Shown here piece after piece: positions 42,165 through 54,260 of a stretch of 64,000 bases of DNA; positions within the stretch are counted from its first letter, which is position 1, and every line of letters begins with the position of its first letter. The notes below the pieces were generated by a model. It worked only from the letters and a program-made list of their open reading frames with translations, did no database searches and had not been told where the DNA came from. This stretch comes from Varanus komodoensis (Eukaryota; Chordata; Lepidosauria; Squamata; Varanidae), in assembly GCF_004798865.1 (NCBI RefSeq), contig NW_025336598.1, positions 29,327,935 through 29,391,934 on the forward strand. The letters are read 5' to 3'. Position numbers and translations under genes: made by a program.

Positions 42165-43130
42165 GATGCACTCATGGAAAAAATATGTGATGGCTTTCAT
42201 TGTGCCAACTGTATAACACACACCATTTACACCTTTCAGAGCACTGACAGTGAGATTAAGTCTGTGGGATGAGCAGTGGAGAAAGGTTGCCTGAAGATAA
42301 ATTGCCCTGACTTGTGCTTGAACCTCACCTTCTTCTTGCCAAGGTTGAGCAACCATCATGTCCTTGCCCAACTAACTTACCGAGGCTAGTCCAAAATCAG
42401 AACAAGTAGGTAAGATTACACTGGCAGTGCTATTGCTGCTGGGTCTGAGACAGAAATTAATTCTTCATGTACGGATGCATTCTCATCAATTTCTTCCACA
42501 AATCTTACACCTAGATTTGTTCTATGCCAGAAATATCCTCTGTTTTGTCTGCAAAAACTGTAATCTCATGGAAGCACTAGCCTTCACTACAACATCTTCC
42601 CTATAAATTTGGCCACAACTTTATTAACTATTGATTGATTGATCGATTCATTCTGTGTTCTGAGAGATGTGGACTGAACATCCACATGTTGCCTGCCCTG
42701 GTTTCCAAATGCTTAACACTTCATCATCTGCCTCAACACCAATTATAAGAGGTGTATCTTGTTACCTGTGCAGGAGCATGGTCCTGTGACCTTCAGTACA
42801 CAGTGGTTGCTAATACAGAGGACAGCTTCTATTTTCCTCTAAAGCTCTTGCACATGACTTTCTAAGTTGCTGTTCAGGTGACATCTTTTCCCTGTTCATG
42901 ACAAAAAGGAAGCTAGAAGCATCTTCATGGAACTCATTGTGTGGCATGTAAGCCTGCCCATTGCTAACATGTGGAGGACACTGGCCAAGGAGGATATTTA
43001 GAAAGTCATGCATGGCAAAATGCTCTTGCCATTTCGTATCATCATGACCTGTACTATTATGAGCCTGAAGCTATTATTTCCTGCAGTGGCCCAGCACTGT
43101 TCATGCAACTCAGATTTTAACAGATCCTAT
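42165..43130 (-). mobile_element. Decayed hAT transposase (ZMYM/P52rIPK-like type)
   Basis: Minus-strand translation gives, in order, pieces of the hAT catalytic region found in proteins of the 52-kDa-repressor-like/DUF4371 group. FADKTEDISGIEQ (about 42530-42570) fits 'IIADETTDISGKEQ', LVGQGHDG (about 42355-42380) fits 'LRGQGYDGASNMSG', and FLHCSSHRLNLTVSALKGV (about 42215-42275) fits 'YVHCLAHRLNLALQDSLKGV'. The order and spacing are right, but the frame changes and stops occur between pieces, so the gene is dead. The N-terminal part above 42600 is weaker, and possible C-terminal remains lie near 41830-41940. I did not find the element's terminal inverted repeats. Confidence 0.75.
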
Positions 43131-43835
43131 AGATTTGTTAAATTTGCTTTCAATGTGTAGCTCTCTATAATCAGCTTTTCCTCTTGTTCATGTCATGCAG
43201 TACTGGTAGCTTCTCAGTGTATCCAGTTGGGACGTTGAGTAAAGCCCTAACCCTGCCTGTACCTGGGAGTTTCTGTCCCTTGTGAGGCTGACACATCGGG
43301 CGCACTTTGCCCAACATCTGATGAAGCAGAGTCTTCTGCGTGTATGGAATTCATGAGCTGCTTTTGGAAGTAGTTATGAATATCCATAGCTAAACAAAAC
43401 TCAACACATCTGCTTCTTTCTCTCACAATCTTATGTAGAAAAACCTTGTTTGCATAAAAACAAGAAAAAGAATGTGCAACCAGTCAAAACATCAGCCCTA
43501 AATTTCTGTTTCCCAAGCAAATGTTTTTTACTACTCATTTGCTGAGAGCCTGACTAGCACTTTTGGTTTATATTCAACTTGGTTACTTTTGCTTTCTTTT
43601 GCCACCTACCCTCCTACCGACACACAGCTTTGCTTCAAGAGGCAGGACTGGATGTCTGTCCTCACCTGATCACAAAAAGCTACCACAGCTCCCTTGTTTA
43701 CAGGCTCTCTGCATTTTTAGGTTTCCAAATCTTGCAGCATCTGCAGGAGCAGCATCATTGGACCAGAATAAGCAGCATCCATGGGTGGAATATAAAAAAG
43801 GTGCAGCCATCCTTGCCGCCTTTCCCAAGCATCAT

Positions 43836-43868
43836 CATCATCATCACCACCACCACCACCACCACCAT
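43836..43868. repeat. (ATC)n(ACC)n compound microsatellite
   Basis: ATCATCATCATC passes directly into ACCACCACCACC on the plus strand. It lies at the 3' end of the LINE fragment and may have grown from its tail. Confidence 0.85.
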
Positions 43869-44560
43869 CTCTATGCTATGGAAGAATAAGCCATTCAATA
43901 GACAAAGCTGTCTAGACCGTTTACCATAATTCATTAAAAAACACAACCATGAATACAATACAAATGGGATGAAATTCCAATTTACAAAAGTTAAAACAGA
44001 ATTTAAGACATTCTGAGCAGCTCAAACAATTCAAATTAAGTAACCCAATATATATGCCCTCCTCGTGTCATTAATCAGCACTGAATACCTTGGAAATGAC
44101 AGCACTCAGCCTGGTGCCAAAAGGATAAGACATGGTGCCTGGCAGGCCTCAGTGGGGAAATCGTTCCATAATCACGGGGCTACCACCGTGAAGTCCCTTT
44201 TCCTGATTGCTGCCCAAACTTCCCTTAGAGGTACCACTTGGGGGACGTTTCAGATGTCGAGTGTTGTATTTGAGCAGGGTCCATTTGGGAGAAGTGCTTT
44301 ATCAAGTATTGTGGTCCAAAGTCATATAAAGCTTCCTAGGTTAGCTTTAGTACCTCGAATCAGGCTCAGAATCATACAGTTAGCCTGTGAAAACAGGTTA
44401 GAGATGGTGGCATATGCTCAGAACTTTTGGCCACAGTTAACAGTCTGGCTGCTGCATTTTGCCTGAGCTGCAGCTCCTGAACCATCTTTAAGGGCAGGCC
44501 CATATAGAGTGCATTGTAGTAATCGAACTTAGAGATTGCAAGAGCAGGGGTTGCTGAAAG
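43836..44560 (-). mobile_element. L2/CR1-clade LINE, ORF2 3' part
   Basis: On the minus strand, starting near 44530, translation gives FDYYNALYMGLPLKMVQELQ then LRQNAAARLLTV. This is the hallmark 'LDYCNALYxGLPxKxxxxLQxVQNAAARLLTG' block of L2/CR1 ORF2. Further pieces to about 44080 follow the family order but in decayed frames. The 3' end near 43836-43880 carries a (GGT)n(GAT)n tract on the minus strand instead of the usual (AAAT)n. This is an old, 5'-truncated copy. Confidence 0.8.
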
Positions 44561-47400
44561 CAGGCTATCCCTTCCCAGTTAAGGGTGTAACTGGGCTGTC
44601 AGCCAAAGCAGTAAAAGGCACCCCATGCTGCTGAGGCCACCTGGACAGAACCCTGTTGCAGGCTGGGGAGCAAGTGAGACTGAAAGATGCCTTGATTGGC
44701 TGCTTCTTTGGTGCCAGCTTTGAAGGGAGTTGTGGGAAGGAGACAGAGGAACCCCAGAGAGGATTAGCACCCCAGGACTGCATCTAGGAACACAGGCTAC
44801 TCAAGCCACAGCTGATCCACTCTTATCCTGAAAACCATCTGAATTCAAAGAGAAGGAAAAAGAACAAGTTAAGGAGCTGGCCATCTCACCTGTTCGTGCA
44901 AGTATTTCAACTTTGTCTCAAAAGGAATTGCATACACCAAGGAGCAGTAAGATGTTCATTTGGATGGTGATCTATCAGCCAAAGGGAAAGCAGAAGAAAC
45001 CGAAGAAAAAAAGGTGGCTGTGGAAGTTAAATACAAGTTCTGGATCTCAGGACTTAGCGTTAAGCCCAGCTTCGCTTTAGCCAGGAATGTGTGTTCACTG
45101 CCAAAGTCCAGTTCCACACTATGCAAAGTGCTTGGAGAAACAGAAAGAGAATGTGCGAGCACAGGAAATTATTTTAAGCTTGTGCCTTTTCTTCCTTCAT
45201 CACTATATAATGATAGGCAACTTTTCCTTATCTAGGATTAAAGCAAAAGGCTTCCAGGGCAGAGGATGAGGCACAGCATTTTTCACTAGAAAAAACTATT
45301 CTCATGACGGCAAAGTTTTTGCTGTTTTTGTTGTGTGTGTTTTTCCTGGCTTGAAAACAAACCCAAAGGTCCAAAGGAGGTCTCTCTTCCTTTCATTTCA
45401 AGGTTCTCTGTCTGAGCCTCTCTCACTTATTTCTAAAAGGCCCCACATCTCTGGTTCTGATTCCTGAGGAAGGCAGGCAGGCAGGCAGGCTGGCTTGTGG
45501 AGGAAGGGGATATGTGGACTTGGTTGCTATTTCCCCCTTCAGTCATACCGAATCTCAGCTTTACTAGCCTCTTTCCAGGCAAGAATCAGAACAATCTTGG
45601 CCCAAACATGAGGCCTTTTGGGGAGTGGAAAAAGAGGCCTATTTCTCCCCTCTCTGCTGCTTCACCTGGGGACGGGGAGGGGGAGAAGGGAGAGCCAGCT
45701 CCTTTGGCTCACAGTGGAGCTGCTACAAACCTCCTGCTTCTGCTTCTTTCTTTCCTGGTGGTGCTGCCACCCCCGAGCCTTGCTCATGAGCCATGGCCAA
45801 AGCACAGGTGAAGGTTACCTATCCTACCCAAGCTGCTCTGTCTTCCTGGCAAGTGCAAACCTGGCAAGGGTAGGCTGTTGGTAAGTGACCCAGAATCCTT
45901 GGGCTATTTTAGGGTTGCAGAGGACCCAGGATAATTCCTGATTGTCCTTAGGCAAACGAAAGTTAGAAGCCCTTGGCCCTGGTGAACCACCGGGAATCAC
46001 CAGAGCTCTATCAGGTTTGGATTTACCTTGTTCTGCCTACCCCCGCTCTACATCACTGCCTTGCCGGAGTTGAAGTAACAAAGACCAAGATACCAAACTA
46101 CTGAAGAAAAGAGAAGGAAGCTAAGAAAATAACTCTATGGACAAAAGAGGAGAGCTCCACATGAAGCATGTCTTACTTTTGAACCTCTCTCTTTCTTTCT
46201 CCTGGTAAGAGCACTCTTCTTCCCTCAGATTGTTTTAGTAACCAGTCATTACTTAAGTGGCCTATCTGGTATAGAGGGAATAAATACGTCATGGAAAGGA
46301 AAATTACAAATAAGAAAAATCAACAGGGAGTAAAAAAAAAAAGTGCTATTAAACTGCAAATGTGAAGCTGCTTGCATGTCATGTCCTCAGAATCCACTGT
46401 AAACTATGATAAAGTCAATCACTTTATCTGATAGAAAGCACCATTCTATGGATGTGTGCTCAGAAAAAAGTCTGACTGTGCTTAGTCAGTAGGGGCTATT
46501 TCCTAAGAATTAGGTTTAGGGTTGCAGACTTAATTTTCTAATGTTTTATATCTTGTCTTATCAAATGAGCCTTCTACCCTCGTGTACGGTGTGCTTGCAT
46601 GTGCTGTTTGCACCTCCTGGGAGATGGAGCAAGCCCCAGTCTCCCCTTCCCAGCCTTCTCGCTCACACCTCTAAATGCTTGGCTTGCACAGGCCTTCTAT
46701 TTAACCGGGCTAACTTGATCCCTGGCCTTGCTTGGCCTACTTTCTAGCTGCATTTCAGGGCAAGCCGCTCTGGGACTGACTGGCAATCCATGACTTGGTT
46801 TCTGGGTGCCACTAACCACAGCTGGGAATTCTGCCACCTTATTCACTTCTGGGGCAAGCAGAGAGTGAGTCATCCGCACAGTCTCTGCTGTGGATCAGAG
46901 AGCCTTCCTTTATTGACTATGACATCTCAGTCATCTGGGATGTGGGTTGAGGCTTCCAGATCCTCCTTGTATCGCCACTTAATCAGTAGTTCTTTGAATA
47001 AGGTGATGAGGTGGCATTCATCAAATGGCCAGTTTGAAGCTTGGGGACAAGTAGCAACTGTGCACAGGGAGTGTTTGTGTGCGTGCATGAATTTAATCTA
47101 TTGTATCTAACTTTTCTAATGGAGAATCGTATGCTGACCAGACTGTCTCTTTGCCTGAACCTAATTCAAGGTGGTCATTTACACATCATGAACAAGGAAG
47201 AAATGCTTCACCAAACAGAGGATTAAAATGATAGATTCTTTGGTCTCTAACCCTAGTATTTGCATGTGTGTGTGCAAATTTAGCAGTCCTGATCATAATT
47301 TAAATAGAAATGGACCTCACCATAGTGAGGTGGACTGTGACCTTAATAAGGTCTTTTTTCTTCAAACCTGACTTGGACTAAAAAGCCCTTCAGCTGGCAG
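44561..47400. other. Spacer DNA, only simple repeats recognised
   Basis: No gene or clear element is recognised. A (GGCA)n tract is at about 45470-45490, and GC content is modestly raised around 45600-45800. A fragment near 46480-46530 ('gtgcttagtcagtaggggctatttcc') may be a diverged arm of the 'acttctgagtaga' hairpin family. Confidence 0.45.
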
Positions 47401-47410
47401 GAGTGACAAC

Positions 47411-47510
47411 CCTTCCAGATGCCATTGGACTGCAGCTGACATCATCCCAGCCTGTTGGCTGTGCTGGCTTCAGCTGATGTGAGCTGCAGTTCAACAATAT
47501 CTGAAGGGCC
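47411..47510. mobile_element. Hairpin element (family 2)
   Basis: The left arm CCTTCCAGATGCCATTGGAC continues 'tgcagctgacatcatcc'. The right arm 'cagctgatgtgagctgcagttcaacaatatctgaagg' is its imperfect reverse complement, with a loop of about 25 bases. The flanking text 'caaattgttcacctc' corresponds to the outer 'aggttggggaagg' part in a very diverged form. Confidence 0.65.
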
Positions 47511-47771
47511 ACAAATTGTTCACCTCTGAAATATAGTGTGCCTTCAAGCACAAGGCTATCCCTTCAAATAAAGAATAGCCCTCCTCCCTAAATGCTAACC
47601 CTTCCCCCTTGCTGCATTCAGGGTAGCATCCTTAATTTCACCCTGCCCTGTTTCCATGCATACCTGAACTCCTTTCTGCTTCAGCTAAGCTGGCCTAGGT
47701 GCCATCCGGGGGCTGGAAACTGCTACTCTCCCTGCTGCAGACTGGTACCTCACCTTGCACTTAGCTTTCCA

Positions 47772-47800
47772 GTTGCTGCTGCTGCTGCTGTTGCTGCTGC

Positions 47801-47840
<40 letters not shown>
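47772..47840. repeat. (CTG)n(ATT)n compound microsatellite
   Basis: TTGCTGCTGCTGCTGCTG passes into TATTATTATTATTATTATT, with about 9 CTG-type and 13 ATT-type units. Read through, it gives long Leu and Ile runs in open frames that are artefacts of the repeat. Confidence 0.95.
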
Positions 47841-47844
47841 TAAA

Positions 47845-48880
47845 ATAACTTTTTCTAAAATGAAAGTTAAATGGGGGGGGCAGGGAGCTCAGGAGGCACC
47901 AAGGTTAAGTGTCTATGGACACATCCATGCCCACAGGCACCACGTTGGAGACCCCAGGTCCACAGTGTGGTCAGTAAACATAAGACTTGCCATTCCACCT
48001 CCCCTTCCTTCTGCCAGTCCCAGGGAGGCTGCACAAACCATAAACGGCCTCCCAGGGGGAGCTGACAACTTAATTTTACATTGTTTGGCTTCAGAGGTCA
48101 TAGATATTTTGTATTAGAAGCAGCATATTTGAATGCTGTTGTTTTAACTAATGGCATTATATATTTACTGTTCCATTTTTTTTCCCTTTTACGGGAGGCA
48201 GGGAGCATAGCCTACCTTTAAGGGTAGTGTAAAAATTTTCTTTAAAAAACACAGAATGGATTATAGTAATGGTAAGGGAATATGGATCCAACAGCAGCAG
48301 AACTGGAAGTCAGGCAGCATCACTATGTTCTTGGTGTGAGCTACTTCTCTCCTTCTAAGATCAGGTGCCAAGTTTAGCTTTTGCTTGCAGACATGCATCA
48401 GGCATCCATTCATGATTGCAATCCACTCTGTAAATAGCAGTTTGTGCTTCTGATAATTTATGATGTGACCATTATGTGCATTTGACTTCCTCCAGATGAT
48501 GCTTGACCAGGATGGTAAAGGCAGAGGGAAGCCGGTTCAGATGGGAGACAATCTGCCACCATTGATATGGGATGGATATTTCCCCCCACTATCTATGCCT
48601 GTGTTTCTTCATAGTTGTCTGGGCTGTTGTATTGCAATCAGTCTTGCTAGATGGGCTAAGTATAGGATATGCATTTCTGTATGCTCTTCTTCTAATGTAA
48701 GCATTGCCAAGCCATACTGCTCAGTTGCCCATGGCAGAACTGGTGGGACAACCCTTTTCTGTACATAAGGTACTTGGCTCCTGGCTGAGTCTGGACCAGA
48801 CCTATATATTGCCCTCTATTGCTAACATCCTTCAAAAAACAACTGAAGGGAAACGGAAACCAAGACTGTGATCATTCTTT
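47845..48880. other. Spacer DNA, unrecognised
   Basis: No gene or element is recognised; a G-run occurs near 47873-47880. Confidence 0.45.
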
Positions 48881-48884
48881 TTTC

Positions 48885-49045
48885 ACTCATGAGCTGTGCT
48901 AGATCAGACCAGGAGTCCATCTAATCCAGCATGCTGTCCCCCAGTTGCCCATGGGATAGCACCAACAGGACCTGGGTAGACAGCACCTTCCTGCCCAGGT
49001 TCCCCAGCCTGTGCCTGAAGATTCACATCCTTCCCTTAGTGAAAA
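48885..49045 (-). repeat. Squamate interspersed repeat (inverted copy)
   Basis: The plus strand reads 'gctagatcagaccaggagtccatctaatccagcatgctgt' then 'cagttgcccatggga', the reverse complement of 'ggatgctggactagatgg..tctgatccagc'. The remainder 'agcaccttcctgcccaggttccccagc' matches the next part of the family. It is the inverse-orientation relative of 36945-37110 and 61300-61530. Confidence 0.65.
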
Positions 49046-49589
49046 TGCATGTGCAACCATTGCTGAGTTAAATTTCTTGCAACTTGAAGTAGGAGCACTG
49101 CAGAGGCTGAGTAAAGTGGAAGGTGATATGCTTTCCTCAGCAAAGGATGTCAAGCTGTTGGTACTTCATCCCTCTTTCGGTATCGATCCTAAAAACAGTT
49201 TGTTCTTTCAGGTGCAATCATTTTTTGGTGACATATAAGCAAAGATAATAAGGAAGTACATGCTATTGTCTTTACATTTTTACAAATATGCAAATAAAAT
49301 AATTTCTGCACAAAGGTTGGAGTGTGTTTGACTATGAGAATTAAACTATACTGTGTGGTTGATTTAATTTCCCTCTAAGCAAATATTTTGTAGCTGTAGG
49401 GAAAACTTCAGTATGTTTGTACTGCACATAGAATGGACATGGATTACATTTTTTTAGGTCTGTTTAGTTCTGAGATATTTCGTGATCTCATCCAGAGAGA
49501 ATATGTATTGGGGGGTTAAACAAGTATATTCCTATTAAATATAAGAAATACTTGGGATCTCTTCATGCTACGCTGATTATTTCAGTTAA

Positions 49590-49760
49590 GACTGTTTATA
49601 TTTTTGTGTACAGGAATGTTTAGCTGTTTAAAATGTGCATATTGGAATGTTATACTGTATTTGTAGTCTTATGTTAATTTTTGCATTTGATTATTTGTTC
49701 TGAACAAGAAAGAGCTTCGGCTATTAGGCAGCATAGAAATCAATAAACAAATAAGAGTCA
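49590..49760 (+). mobile_element. Diverged LINE 3' tail
   Basis: A T-rich stretch leads to 'gaacaagaaagagcttcggctattaggcagcatagaaatcaataaacaaataa'. The phrase 'GAGCTTCGGC...GGCaGCATAGAAAT.AATAAA' matches the stem-loop tail of 8225-8345 with decay in the stem. Confidence 0.6.
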
Positions 49761-52740
49761 CCTATGCTAAACCAGATAACAATATTTAGAGCACTGTATT
49801 TCACCCCCAGAAAACTTCCCAAAAACCCACAGCACATCTGCCACTGCTCTCAATGCTTCGAGGGGGTGGGCTTTGGAAAGGGGTTCCTTAGGAAGCCTGC
49901 ACCAGCTGGCTGGGGCAACCTGCTGGGCTGGCTTGGCTCCCCATCTGCCCTCTCGTGCCTCCTGTGTGATCTTAAGTGCACTGCAACGGCTTCACTTGTC
50001 CTGTTCCCCTTCGTGGAGGGAACACCTTTATAAAAGCAATCATGTGTGCCGCTTGCCTTGCTTGAAACAAATGAGGCATTCCTTAAAGTTGGGCCTGCCC
50101 TATTGGCAGATCAGTAAATTGCTGGGGGAAGGAGAGGAGGGTTTTGTTATATGGAATGCAAATATTACCAGGTTGGGGAAAGTCCTGCTATATTAGTGGG
50201 TGAGAAAAGTTAGCTTATTTATGCTCTTCCTAATTAATAGGCTACTCTGCCGTGCTGACTTACCAACTCAAATTACAGAATATAATTCACTTCTTTCTAT
50301 ACATAGTCAGTTTGTCATATGAAGTACAGTATACAGAGGACATGATTTGATTATAAAAGCTGTTGATCCTTCTATATGCAGACCATTATTTAATTGTCCA
50401 ATATTTTATTACTATCAAACAAAAGATTTATGAAAGGCAATTAATATATAAGCAGTCAGTACAGCCTTCTATTCTCAGCTTTCTTTTTCAATGGTACAAT
50501 TAGAAGCAGCAACATATATCATTTGAAGGCATTATAAATCCTAGTTACCTGAATATATGCCAAGCAGCTAAAAAGACACACACAATTCTAGAATTATATG
50601 TAGCAGAAGAAGCAGAAAAAGAACTCAGAGGCATTCGCTTGGCTAACTATTATTTACTCAGAAATAAGGCCCAAGGATTTCAGTACGGCTCCCTCCCAAG
50701 GAAGCATGCATCCCAGTGCAACTCTAGGGGTAGAAATGCTGGAAAGCCTGGTGTGGCGAGAACCTTTAGGAATCATTTGAAGGGAAAGGGAGAGAGAATG
50801 GGAAAGGGCCATCGCTTGTGAAGTTCTCCCAGTACTCCAAATCACCACATCTACTTTCCTCTTGACTGCTTAAGCTCTTACTTCAATCAGCTTTCCTCTG
50901 TTTAGAAACCATTCATTGTCCCTAATAGTGCCATGTACTTCCCCACTGCCCTTCCTATTTAGATTATACCCTTCTGCTTGCTTCCCATTTATGGACATAG
51001 AAACACTGTGGCTTCTGAATGCCAGCTGAGGCAGAGATGCTATCTCATTACATATTATTGTATCGTATTTTTAACCCATCTTTCGATAAAATATGTCCAA
51101 AGCAGCTAACAGCAGCAAGGTCCACAATATAAAACATCATCAATATAAAATTATCTAAAAATCAAGAGCACATAAAATAGCAGATTAAAATACAGATTAA
51201 AAACGCACAGCTTAGCACAGCTCAAAAGGATTCAAAATTAGAAGAGATACAAGAATCTGTCACCACATCTTCAGTGTTAAAAAACAAGCCAAAATGCAGC
51301 TGTTGCCTCCTGTTCAGTCAGATTTGGACTGAATCAATGGGGAAGATTTTGTCGGGGGGTGGGGGGGATAGCTCTTTCCTCTTGCATCATTTTATCAATT
51401 TGAATTACTCCCTTCCCCCAAACTATTTGCCCCACTGACAAAACAGACCAAGTCTTGCAAATAGCAGTTTTAGGAAAGCTATTTAGAAAGGGACCTTAGC
51501 TTTGACCTTATTTTAACCTACTATTTTTTCCCAAGTTTTAAAAAAATGTTGGGTTACTCATCGATCAACCCCAACTCATCTAGTTTGGTCCTAAGTACTG
51601 TGGAATGATATTTGACCTAGTAAAGATGCTAGAACAGCAACCCTATTGTGTGGGTTGCAGCATGAAAAAAGAGTTCAACAAATAGTTGAAGAGCAACACA
51701 GTTATGCGTCATTAACAGGGGTCTAATAGTGTGTTTCCAATATGTGAGGCATGAAAGGGACAGAGAACGCACCGGATATTATAGATGCACACAGAGCAGA
51801 GGCAGCGAGACTGTTTTGCAAAGCAAGACTAAAGAAGGAACATCTGTTGAAAGTAGACATACCATATAGAAATCAATCTATAGATTGATTAGTTGTGACA
51901 AAAGAAGCTGACTGGATGTTAAAAGCTGCCTGATGCTCTAATAGAATTCCATGTTCCACCATTGTTTCTGGGAGAGGCTCATATAAAGCTTGTTGAGGAC
52001 ATAGAGCATGAGCACTAAACTGGTCAGGAGCTTCTAGGTCATACCCAACGGTCTCCTTCCACTGGTGGATTGGTCCCCCTGTCTGCCCCTTGAATATACA
52101 CCATGCACATTGGAGGAACCTTGGGTGAAGAGTTGGGGTGTGTATGAGAGGAGGCACTGAAGAAGGAGGAGGGGAAATAAAACTTGCGCAAGTGGAAGTC
52201 CACTCAAATAATGTTGGATCTAGCCCTGTAAACAAAGCTTTATACATTTGGCGAAACAAAAGGACAGATACATTTAAAACAGCTGGTAAATGAAACCGAG
52301 CATCCTGGTCCAATGTTGTACAGTAACATTTACATAGCTATCTGTAGTGTTTTCTTTTTAAAAAATCTGAAAGAAAATAGAGGAGTTGGCTGGTGCCTGC
52401 CAAGTGGAGAACCATCCATGTTCATGCATTGATTGACTGTAGTTCTCCCAGGGAACTGTGGGCAGATGGTCCTTACTAACAATGGCTGCATGTAGAATTT
52501 GCATCCTGTTCACAGCATGGTATCAGCACCTATTACATTCAGCCCTTATAAGCTGATAGTATACACGTGTATATAAAAGTAAATCTTGCTGAGCTCCACA
52601 GCAAAGTGAGCATTCATGGGGTTGCATCTATAAAATTAATCCAATACCTTTTCCTAATTTGCACTGGCCAATATTCCTAATTCACATAAGAGTGTTTCGA
52701 CTAATCTTTGATAAGTCAATTGACAGGGAAATCTATATAT
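49761..52740. other. Spacer DNA with weak LINE-tail-like stretches
   Basis: No gene is recognised. At 51045-51250 'attgtatcgtatttttaacccatctttcgata' followed by A-rich 'cagattaaaatacagattaaaaac' looks like an inverted, diverged LINE tail. A fragment near 50650-50725 ('tactcagaaataaggccc') resembles a hairpin-family arm. A 146-codon minus-strand frame (51873-52313) has no recognisable domain and is not called. Confidence 0.4.
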
Positions 52741-52910
52741 ATTTATTTACTCAGCAAAACATTTTTACGATCCATGCAGGATCCTCAGGGCAGCTAAAAA
52801 TCATATCTATATATATATATATATTTAAATGCTAATCATAATTACATATAAGCATCAAAAAAGCAAAATTCAACCCAATTAAACAAGAGGAGCAACAAAA
52901 CCATACAAGT
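52741..52910 (-). mobile_element. Probable inverted LINE tail with (TA)n tract
   Basis: 'atttatttactcagcaaaacatttttacgatcc' followed by 'gcaggatcctcagggcagctaaaaat' has the order of an inverted tail (TTTATTTA, 'acattt', then a G/C block ending in 'cagct'), with a TATATATATATATATAT tract at about 52805-52822. The copy is too diverged for a firm call. Confidence 0.4.
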
Positions 52911-53862
52911 CCACCTAAGACCAGTTGTCTTCCTGGTCAAAATCATGTTGGAGTAGAGAAAAGGGGCAACCTTTCTACTTTTAGCCCTGCCAACCAGTGA
53001 CTTGCAGTTCCTGACAGATTACCTGCAAGCCAGTGTGGTTCTGGGCAGAAAAGAAGTTTCCAAGCACCTGGTTTACTCAGTAATTGCATCAGCTTACAGG
53101 GATCTGCTCAGAAGTACATCTCACTGAGTTGAGGGTTGGGCTTGTAGCCTGCATCTTGCCTGAAACTAAGTCTGGTTGGTTCCCTGAACACAGGACCGCA
53201 GGATAAATCACATCTCTCTTGAATGCATTTGAAATTGCAGCACTGGGAATCTGGTTCTATTTTCTCTGGAGAGCTCCTTGGGGGAAGAACACTGCCATTA
53301 TAAATTTGTTTTTTGAAATCCGTTACATACAGGAGCAAGAGAATAGGGAGGGCTAAAGGGGATGATGGAGCTGGGACAAGTAAGAGGGAGGCAGACTAGT
53401 GGTTGAACTTGAATGGACTGAGCTGAATTGGAAAAACAGCAAGATTCTATGATACTTAAAAATCGTGTCTTTAAAATTTTTACTTTTAGTATCAGGCCAC
53501 TTTCAAAACACTTTCTGGGGTTCATGTATAGATGCATTTGTAAAGACCTAGAATCTCCTAATGGGAAAGGGGACTTTAAATTTTTGCTAATTTTTTATTG
53601 TTTTCTTAAAGGAAATAAAGGAAGAAAGGAAGAAAAATGTAAAAGAAAAATAAGAATTTCAAGGGATCTTACAAAAATATAGCATATACATTCATAACCT
53701 GCAAATTCCCCCAAAACAGAAACATGTCTGTCAATTAGTACTTTATTGAAGCTTGCAGAAAAGATAATTATAGTTCTCTAAACCAACAAATTTTCCAACC
53801 ATTTTGAATCAATTATAAATCATCAGCAATATTTAAATAAGCTTCCTTTTGTTCTATATTAA

Positions 53863-54102
53863 TTAAACTGCATTAATTTCATTCCATTTATCATTAAATT
53901 CTTCAGTTGGGCTTTGGTTTACATAATTAGATAATTTTGCCATTATTGCATACTCAGCCAACTTATTTTTCCAGTCTTCAATTCTTGGACTCCCTGCTGT
54001 TTTCCATTTAGAAGAAATTGTAATTCTTTCTGCAGTTGTCATATATTTAACTCTGACATGTTCTTTGAGAAAGTCTCTGGTATTATATTCAAAAGCATAT
54101 TC
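53863..54102 (-). mobile_element. L1 LINE, ORF2 C-terminus with open frame
   Basis: The minus strand holds a continuous 79-codon frame ending at TAA (53863-53865), with no internal stop. It contains YMTTAERITISSKWK, then RIEDWKNKLAEYAIMAKL, then EEFNDKWNEINAV. This matches the end of L1 ORF2 ('xxAxxxIAxKWKsxxxPxxxxWxxKxxxxxxMxKLT...FxxxWxxF'). It is 5' truncated: upstream an in-frame stop precedes it and another repeat tail (54135-54260) follows. The 3' UTR probably extends to about 53700. The open frame suggests a relatively young copy, though 79 codons is short evidence. Confidence 0.85.
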
Positions 54103-54134
54103 TTAGGATTCATAGGAAAGTTGATTTTAAAGGT

Positions 54135-54260
54135 TTAACTCTTGTTAATGTTTTGATCAATTTGTATTTATTGTTTTTATTCTTGGTTGTAAATACTCAA
54201 AGAGCTTCTGCTAGGGGCAGTATAGAAATGAAATTAATAAATAATAATAATAATTCATTT
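54135..54260 (+). mobile_element. Diverged LINE 3' tail
   Basis: T-rich sequence leads to 'gttgtaaatactcaaagagcttctgctaggggcagtatagaaatgaaattaataaataataataataa'. This is the L2/CR1-like tail layout with the stem largely decayed ('GCTTCTGC', 'GGGGCAGTATAGAAAT'). It abuts the truncated L1 fragment. Confidence 0.6.

Noticed and set aside
51873-52313. 146-codon minus-strand open frame
   Set aside because: No domain or exon-intron signal is visible; it may be part of an unrecognised repeat.
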